From: Perkinsus olseni
Lineage: Eukaryota > Perkinsozoa > Perkinsida > Perkinsidae
Reading direction: 5' to 3'
Length of the DNA stretch: 24,313 nt
NCBI GenBank assembly: GCA_013115135.1
Contig: JABANP010000656.1
Location: forward strand, 1-24,313
The translations under genes were made by a program, and so were the position numbers. The notes beneath the pieces were generated by a model, which made no database searches, was not told the DNA's origin, and worked only from the letters and a program-made list of their open reading frames with translations. Shown here piece after piece: positions 18,701 through 24,313 of the stretch. Every line of letters begins with the position of its first letter. The stretch's first letter is position 1.

Positions 18701-21032
18701 GAGAGTTTGAGGGATCGGGATAATAACGACATGGCTGTTGCTGGGCGCTTTGATGCTGCGAAGCCTGGCGGATATCTGGCCACCCCGACTATGGTAATAC
18801 CGATCGGGTTGAGTAATTTGCCAAATCCCAAATTCAATTTGGTTTGTCGTAATTTGTCCGATCGCTGGGAAACGATGATACTTCAGCTTGGGCGGAGTAT
18901 TTGCAAGGCCTCCTGAAATCTTTGTGAGGGGTGGTGGGGGAATTTTTCTGGAAGATTCTTTCGTGTTTCCCGACTTTTCGAGCGCAGGTTCCGGGTGTCG
19001 ATGTTACACCAATAATGACATATGGACGGATAGCAAGTAATAATAGGAGGGAGTCGGCTTTGGAAGTCTTTTCTTGCTCGGGGCTCTCTGGAGAGGTGGT
19101 GATGATACGCGTGAACATGATTTGTGTAGCGCATGCATCGAGATAAGATACGTGGATGGGTTTTCTATTTCTTGAGAGCTAGTTGATTGAGCCATGGTTG
19201 AATGATCAGGTACCCCCCTCCAGCTGGGAGCCTCTGCGGGAGGAGCTGCTGGCGAGGATGCTTTTAGTATACCGAAAGAATCGGACAGGGAGCAGCTGGC
19301 CCATCGACTGTTGGATGAGGAGAATCGGAAGAAAAAACGAAAAAGTGAGCCCGTGGGTGAAGCTCATGGTTATTTTCGATGAAATTTTCGACAGCGGAAA
19401 AATTTTAGGAAATTCCCATCTTGCCTTCTGTCTTTGGTTTACATGTTCATTCGCGAATTTCGCATTATGTCGTCCAGGCAGTAGAGATGGACTCAGGCAT
19501 GCTCAGCTTCTATGATGCAGCCGCAATATCGATTACCCAGAAGCACGATGGATGATACAGGCCTGATGGAGCTCTTCCTCGCCTGTTATCACCCGAACTC
19601 GACAGGAGTTATACTGATAAGAGCCTGATCTTTAATGAATACAGAGGAAACAAATACTACTAGCGCTAGGGGACAGGTGGAGTGTGTGCCCACACAATCA
19701 CATCGCCGTGTCTTCATATCACTCATAACAGGATAAGGGGAATTGTTGGTATGTGAAGGGAGACAGCGGAAAAGCAGCGACTACAACTGTCACAACTGCT
19801 TTGCCTTGCTACGTCAAAGCTCAGCGTGACAGGCTGGCTGGGGGAAGGGATGGGAAAGGCTCCTGTTCGGGAGGGATTTCTCACAATTATATGCCTCCCG
19901 GTTTCACCTGCGCGAGAGCTTGCTCCCAGTATGTTGTTGCAACATTGTTGCAATGCCCGCTGTTATCGCAGCGGAAGGCTGTTATCTGCCGGTAATTTAA
20001 GCAGGCTGGCACTGTGATGGAACTTGAAGATTCGCTGGAGTGTCTCCGTAGCCTTTCGAATCAGATACCCAAATGCTTATCAGCGTCTCTGCCGGGAAAG
20101 CAATACTGGCTTACGCTTCATTCATGCTGCGAATTCCATCAACAATTTCTTCGAGGGTATTTACCAAAGTGTGGAACCGCTTGATGAAGCGGCGCAGTTA
20201 CGTATTAGGTCGGCTTAACTGTGTTTCATTGGACAATAGTTGGATCAGCTGACAACCTCTACGATGTCCTACAAGACCAACCTCGAGGCCGACCCTTCCT
20301 CGTATGATTCGACAATGCTCCCTGTCACAATCGCGCTGAGGCCAAGTGTGAAGAACTCGGGTTTAACTGCATCGCCCCTGGTTGAGGTCATTCATGCTTG
20401 GAATTCCTTCAACAATTTCCTGAAGGGCAAGCTGGTTCGTCTCTGGCAAGCGACCCATGCCTCGATTAGTGTGGAGCTTGAAGCCGCGCTCGGGGTCGAG
20501 AAGCGGAGGGTAGTCCTGTCATTGTTCTTCCCGAGACTCTCGCGAACGCAGATAACAGCTGAGCTGACGCCAGTGATCATCGTCACGACATACTTGTGGT
20601 GTCCCAAGATTGTAATGGTCCTGATGCCGAGATCTCGAGTTTTGATGAGACTTTTCTGTGTCGCCCGTCTTCTTTCCTGATTGCTATCCGGAAGGGAGTC
20701 CGTTGGTTCAACCAACCTGGTTGCCCTGATGGTATCATTTTCCAGAATTGAAATTCTGCAGGGGGAGACGAACCAGCGTCATTGGTTCGGGATCCCTCAA
20801 CGCTTGAAAGTGAGGGGAATTTTTATGCAGAATTCATGAAATTTTACCCGAGCAAATTTCTGGCGTACGGTCTTCATCAGGTGAAGCGCCCTCGCAGTTA
20901 GCGGTGGAGATGAGCCGACGGCAGAGCGCGAGGAGTATCTTAGGTCGAAGCAGCCGATCTTCGATTAGGTCGACCATCGGTGCGGATACTCCTGGGGTAG
21001 GAGGGGATCTTTTGGAGTTAAATTTTCAGTAG
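15715..21032 (+). CDS. ESS2: ESS2/DGCR14-family nuclear splicing-associated protein
   Basis: ESS2 (DGCR14, fission yeast Bis1) is a nuclear protein associated with late spliceosomes. Thirteen exons: 15715-15783, 15832-15992, 16640-16769, 17190-17298, 17359-17488, 17538-17636, 17977-18082, 18223-18313, 18361-18479, 18668-18793, 18988-19036, 19210-19344, 20881-21032. All phases match; the sum is 1476 bases, 491 residues, close to the human length. Family marks: LAEDDYVAAASYIIERDYYP (about residue 76) for the first conserved block, RYGSEDNASF (about 232), NVNTRF, GGYLATPT, PIMTYGRIASTPLQLG (about 387) for the PMMTWG block, then a basic KKKRK and a Ser/Arg-rich end. Introns run from 47 to 1536 bases. 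The last intron is the least certain: an alternative acceptor at 19475 would give a shorter end (RDGLRHAQLL). Confidence 0.92.
16155..16191 (+). repeat. Partial duplicate of the exon 2 donor region of ESS2
   Basis: CTTTGTAGCGATTGGTGTGG and its flanks repeat the end of exon 2 and its donor (15974-16014) with one base change and a gap of about 13 bases. It lies inside the following intron. Confidence 0.8.
16355..16373 (-). repeat. Dispersed motif copy 3, inverted, in an ESS2 intron
   Basis: The reverse complement reads AATTTCGTGGCGCGCGGTC exactly, and the similarity continues into TCAT as in the copies at 21655 and 21719. It is the only inverted copy seen. Confidence 0.9.
17116..17189 (+). repeat. 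tRNA-like sequence next to an ESS2 splice acceptor
   Basis: TAGCTGACTGGGTAGAGC (from 17126) resembles a tRNA D-arm and A box; GATCGATTGAAC (from 17167) is a weak B box. The end of the element supplies CATCTTCAG, the acceptor of intron 16770-17189. Confidence 0.5.
17310..17328 (+). repeat. Dispersed motif copy 4, inside a 60-base ESS2 intron
   Basis: AATTTCGTGGCGCGCGGTC lies near the donor of intron 17299-17358. A partial second copy, TTTTTTCGTGGCAG, ends exactly at the acceptor (17358). Confidence 0.88.
17492..17505 (+). repeat. GTATCTTAGGTTGA motif at an ESS2 donor
   Basis: It begins 3 bases into intron 17489-17537. The exact inverted copy at 17967-17980 spans the acceptor of the next intron. 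A third exact copy is at 21289-21302 in the first intron of the next gene. Confidence 0.8.
19345..20880 (+). other. Large ESS2 intron with an internal diverged duplication
   Basis: This 1536-base intron is three times longer than any other in the gene. Two related segments, about 20115-20200 and 20385-20500, share TTCATGCT, GAATTCC, TCAACAATTTC and GTGTGGA. Their + strand frames encode similar words (HAANSINNF and HAWNSFNNF), so the intron may host an old coding or transposon fragment. I recognise no family. Confidence 0.5.
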
Positions 21033-21209
21033 CCGACGGATTTTCCGCGAAAAAATTGATATTTTTACGACCTTGATGGCGGTTTCTGATAACTCTGTTC
21101 TCTCATTTCCCGTGGGAAAAATGGTAGAAAATTTCCTGCGAACGATGTAGGAAATGCGTAATTTTTTCCCGGACGAGTGGGAATTTCGTGACAGATTTTT
21201 CGTGGTGGG

Positions 21210-23799
21210 ATGTCGTCGTCGAGGAGCCGAATGAAGGAAGAACCGGGGACGAAGAAAAGACGTGGAGCTGCTGGAGGTGAGTTATTGGGTATCTTAGGTT
21301 GACCATGGGTTGATACGGAAATTCATTCGTAGTGCGAGGTCTTTAGTCTTTGTAATTTTTGCATTTTCTCGCATACCGTAAATTACGTTGCTCGTCATTT
21401 TCAGGTGGATCGTTGCTGGCAAGTGTCCTGTCTTCCGAGCGCGATATAAAGCGTCAAGAAGCACCACCCACCGGAGCGGAGATACCAAAACCGCCGCCAC
21501 CGCCCGCGGCCGAGTCCTCATCTCTCACAGACGGCCTTCTGTAGCGGACTGCTGCTGTTTTGTTGTGTTTGAGAAGGGCTAGGCGAATTTCGTGGCGCGC
21601 GGTCGTTGTCATCACCAGCTCTGAACCCATGCGTTGACTAGCGTACGGTTTGGGTATTTTCGTGGCGCGCAGTCATGATCAGTGATGGATCAGCTAGCGT
21701 GAGGTGGATAGATTGGATAATTTCGTGGCGCGCGGTCATGACTATGATGATCGACATCAGGTTTGTTGATATTTCTTCCTCCTATTGGTCGTCCTTTGCG
21801 TAGTTGATGTCCGCTGTCGCATCCGTACAGTTGGAAAATCCATCATCAACAACATCATCATCAAATTCGACAATCTCAAGAAGTAAAGATGAAGTTCGAC
21901 AGTTCAACAGCCTCTCATCGACAACAGTAACGCTGGCAGCGCCTCGGGATGTAATATGACGACCAAGGGTCAACCTAAGATTCTCGCGAAAAATTTCGGT
22001 GGCTATTTGATAATGGAAGGGCAGTACTTTATAATAATTAGTAAAGTTGTTCCCCTTTGCGAAATTTGACGGATTTATTTTTTTCGTGAAAAGACGGGAA
22101 ATTTCGCAAAATTCTTAGGATTTCACTCATCACGATTTTGGATGCTGGAATTCATGAGAAAAGCGTATCTTTCCGCACATTAAAGATTTCGGACCGCGGG
22201 TACTGATGATTTTGCAATTAATTATGTTGGCGAGAAATTATGCACTTTCGGCTACTTTCCGGACTGAGGTTTTTTGGAAATTTTCGCCTTGCATTCAGAA
22301 AAAGTCTGATATCTTTGCGCACAGCGAAGATTTTTCGTTTTCCAGGTTTTAAATTCACAGCTTGATTGTCTATGGAGTATGCTGACTGAGCACAACGGAC
22401 AGCTTGCTGATGTTTGGATTTATTCGGCAGAGTATCCGGGGGCGCGGCCAACCGCACTGCCAGCACATAAGTAATCGAAAGGTCCCCGGTTCGATTCCCG
22501 CAGATGTCGTTTTTAGGTGCATTTTAGCGGCTGCTTGCCCGGCGTTAATTAGAAAAATAAATCCGCGACGGACTAGTAGCTGTACTACTGCTGATTCCGC
22601 GTCGGAAGAAATTGATGGAGCGAAAAAAAGAGACAATTCCGAAGAAACGGTCGGAGTTCGGCGCCTCGATTTTACAGAGGTTGCCCCGACCTGGGCTGTG
22701 ATGTTCTTGCTGAGGTGGAAGATACGCGGCGGAGCGAAGCGATTCATGTTTGGTAATTTTAGGTATATATATGGTCAGACTGTTGATGTAGAATCTGGGA
22801 GGTTGAGCGTGCTCTACACGCTTGCGAAAGATATGCAGTGCCAGGGCTTGGAGAATGACTGTCTGGAAAAAATGGGAAATTTGCGGAAAAATTCGGTAAT
22901 AAGCGGAAAAAAATTTTCCAATTTTTTCCGGTCAGAGTTTTTCGCTAGAAGTGTTGAACGCTCAGAAAGTGATTTTTCCGGAAAAATTGGACGAAAATTA
23001 TACTCGGAGAGAAAAATTTTGATAAATATCTTTTATTAGGTCGATTGCCAAGAAGACGGAAAGCTAGGAGCTCGAAAAGATACGCCGGAAGTCGGAGAGC
23101 GGCAGAGATCGCCCAAATCTGACAGCGGTGGTACTAACGATTCTTTACGGAAAATTTGGTATGGCTGAATTTTATTTTTTTAGATGTCGGGCCGGTAGTG
23201 GCTGAGAGTTCTGTAGATGCTGTTGCATCAACTTCGTCTTCGGACCGGAGCGAGGGGGTATCCAAGGTCGAAGCGTGCTCTGGGGTAGGTCGAAAGATAC
23301 GCCTGGGATTGGCCGAATTTTGGTTTGCATCCCGGCGGAGGAGAAGCGTATCTTATGTTGGTCCTGGCTGATGGCGTGAGATCTCTTTCGAGGAATTCGC
23401 GGGGGCAGGAGATATTCCAAAAATTCCAAAAATTTCGGGAAAAATTAATAAAATAAAAGAAGGAAAAGCTTGGTTTGGGATTATGAACTTCGTACATATC
23501 GAGTTTCTATCAAGCGAAGGGCATCCTAGGTCGAAGCTTGCTCTTCTCAGAATGATGCCGTCAAGACAGAGCCGACTGACAGCGAATCTTCACAATTTCG
23601 TGGCGCAGTGACGGAGGAAAGTGGACTAAAGAAGAGCGTGAACAGCTCCAGCACTGGCAGCTTTTTGGACATGGTAAATTATTTTTCGGAAAATTCTTAG
23701 CGGAGCGAAGTTTTTTTTCAGATCCGGAATTCTGGTTCGTTACCCAAGCTGGATCGTGGTCGGATGATCAACACTCCAGGCGCTTTCGACAAGAAGTAA
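21210..23799 (+). CDS. BTB/POZ-like gene, C-terminal half of BTB visible
   Basis: Proposed exons: 21210-21276, 21405-21540, about 22678-22895, 23040-23127 (or 23130), 23184-23284, 23551-23673 and 23722-23799 (TAA). The N-terminus is basic then Pro-rich (MSSSRSRMKEEPGTKKRRG, PKPPPPP). The third piece carries RYIYGQTVDVESGRLSVLYT and then LAKDMQCQGLENDCLEKM, matching the last helices of a BTB dimerisation domain. Later exons are acidic and Ser-rich, with a SUMO-like site VKTEP, and end INTPGAFDKK. The last four junctions have matching phases and good sites. Weak points: the first part of the BTB fold is not found; near 22752 the frame changes (only a 10-base GT...AG separates two in-phase pieces); and exon 2 may simply end at TAG 21542-21544, which would make two genes. 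BTB proteins often bind cullin 3 or transcription factors; the role here is unknown. Confidence 0.5.
21586..21737 (+). repeat. Dispersed motif copies 5, 6 and 7, spaced 63-70 bases
   Basis: Copies at 21586-21604, 21655-21674 and 21719-21737. Similarity extends downstream of the core into CATGA. This is the only place where copies are clustered, and it suggests local tandem spread of a unit of about 65 bases. Confidence 0.85.
21738..22436. other. Presumed intron or intergenic stretch
   Basis: A small + strand frame from ATG 21808 to TGA near 21960 encodes a Ser/Thr-rich 50-residue peptide (MSAVASVQLENPSS...) and could be a cryptic exon, but its splice sites are weak. The rest is AT-rich with GAAAATTTCG-type words. 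GCACAGCGAAGATTTTT at 22319 repeats 13744. Confidence 0.35.
22437..22510 (+). repeat. tRNA-like sequence in the BTB gene region
   Basis: GGTTCGATTCC (22488-22498) is a canonical B box, preceded by a D-arm-like GCGCGGCCAACCGCAC and a weak anticodon arm. T-stem mismatches make a functional tRNA unlikely. It fits a tRNA-derived SINE head. Confidence 0.5.
23594..23614 (+). repeat. Dispersed motif copy 8, inside a coding exon
   Basis: Twenty-one bases identical to the intronic copy at 13014-13034 lie in exon 23551-23673 and are read as QFRGAVT. Confidence 0.85.
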
Positions 23800-24031
23800 A
23801 ATTAGCGAAATTATGGGGAGAAAAAATAATCGTTTCGGAGCAATTTTAATGAATTTTAGGAGAAAATTTTTGTGCTTGCGAGAATTTATAGTCCCACCGT
23901 CAGAAAGATTTTTGTAGATTTGCCAATTTTTCGAGTTCTTTGCGCAAGCCAGTCAAAAATTTCCGATGCTTATCAGATGGTTAATCGCAAAGCTTAAAAA
24001 TTTACGATTTTTTTGTATTTTTTTTTCGAAG
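23800..24031. other. Spacer or intron before the kinase exon
   Basis: AT-rich, without a convincing exon; ends in a T-rich tract and the acceptor CGAAG at 24031. Confidence 0.4.
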
Positions 24032-24125
24032 ATACGAGCTCGTTTCGCCTGAAGAAGGTGGTATCTTGGGTGAAGGCATGAATGGAGCGGTGAGGTTAGC
24101 GAAAGATCGATTTACCGGAGAGCAG
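24032..24125 (+). CDS. Protein kinase exon with glycine-rich loop (gene cut by window end)
   Basis: Between a T-rich acceptor (ends 24031) and a GTAGGG donor (24126) the frame reads YELVSPEEGGILGEGMNG then AVRLAKDRFTGEQ. GEGMNGAV matches GxGxxGxV, the nucleotide-binding loop of eukaryotic protein kinases, and the RLAKDRFTGEQ strand follows as in CAMK-type kinases, where the catalytic Lys would come next, just past the donor. Upstream exons are not identified and the rest lies beyond the window. An in-frame ATG at 24078 falls inside the glycine loop, so it is not the start. The kinase subfamily cannot be set from this exon. Confidence 0.7.
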
Positions 24126-24313
24126 GTAGGGAGAAAAAAGAAGAATCTTTTCTGCGAGGTCGATCGATTTGGTTTTGTACTTCCTGGCATTTAAAGTCGT
24201 ATTATTTTTTGGCGAAGGAGTGTATCTTCTGAATCGATCGGCTGATCGATTTTGGGTCAATGAAAGTATTTCTGAAGAGGGAGTTATTTTTCTCGGAAAA
24301 GTATAATTTTTTT
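24126..24313 (+). other. Presumed kinase intron, running off the window
   Basis: Begins GTAGGGAG and shows no further exon. Pyrimidine-poor, with a GATCGATCGA-type patch at about 24232-24250. Confidence 0.45.

Noticed and set aside
19476..19515. Short terminal exon of ESS2 ending RDGLRHAQLL
   Set aside because: In phase and possible, but the exon at 20881 gives a longer Ser/Arg-rich end more like the family; kept as an alternative isoform.
1..24313. Spliced-leader relic (dinoflagellate or perkinsid type) to fix the lineage
   Set aside because: I looked for its GGCTCAAG end near gene starts and found no convincing copy; the lineage remains open.

Overview
This is eukaryotic genomic DNA. The evidence is spliceosomal GT-AG introns, mostly 47-62 bases long, that join open frames with matching phases; a 13-exon gene for an ESS2/DGCR14-family nuclear protein; a Vti1-type SNARE; a BTB-like protein; the start of a protein kinase; a Helitron helicase fossil; and a hAT-type MITE. 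No prokaryotic signals (Shine-Dalgarno sites, operon-style overlaps) were seen. Base composition is near 50% GC. Tiny introns, a secreted-protein gene with a short signal exon and a divergent pepsin-like protease with an extra Cys-rich insert suggest a protist, perhaps a perkinsid-like alveolate. That placement is a guess; a fungus or small invertebrate is not excluded.

Left third (1-6400), gene-poor and partly decayed: a secreted A1 aspartic protease on + (906-1957) carrying one frameshift; a three-exon gene on - for a 244-residue secreted protein (3428-2471) with a perfect 11-bp palindrome upstream; then a long + strand locus (about 4200-6409) with several convincing short introns, but with reading frame changes and stops that suggest a degenerate gene.

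Middle (6400-12450), repeat-rich: a 319-bp hAT MITE with perfect 12-bp terminal inverted repeats and a perfect 8-bp target duplication; overlapping hairpins near 7850; five copies of a 62-bp tandem repeat; a small gene end (9670-9913); a serine-rich repeat frame (10070-10414); and a Helitron helicase relic (11041-12430).

Right half (12840-24313), an ordered same-strand gene cluster: a small tail-anchored protein with four Cys-Pro motifs (12897-13687), a short Vti1 SNARE (13778-14982), a complete ESS2 homologue (15715-21032), a BTB-like gene (21210-23799) and the first visible exon of a protein kinase (24032-24125, cut by the window edge). Introns and 5' flanks here share dispersed motifs. The clearest is a short element with the core AATTTCGTGGCGC, present nine times in both orientations: inside two short introns, in the large ESS2 intron, just upstream of a start codon, and once inside a coding exon. 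A second motif, GTATCTTAGGTTGA, sits at splice sites in direct and inverted orientation. tRNA-like sequences lie in three introns. These shared intronic elements (an introner-like or SINE-like family) are the most promising undescribed feature of the window.
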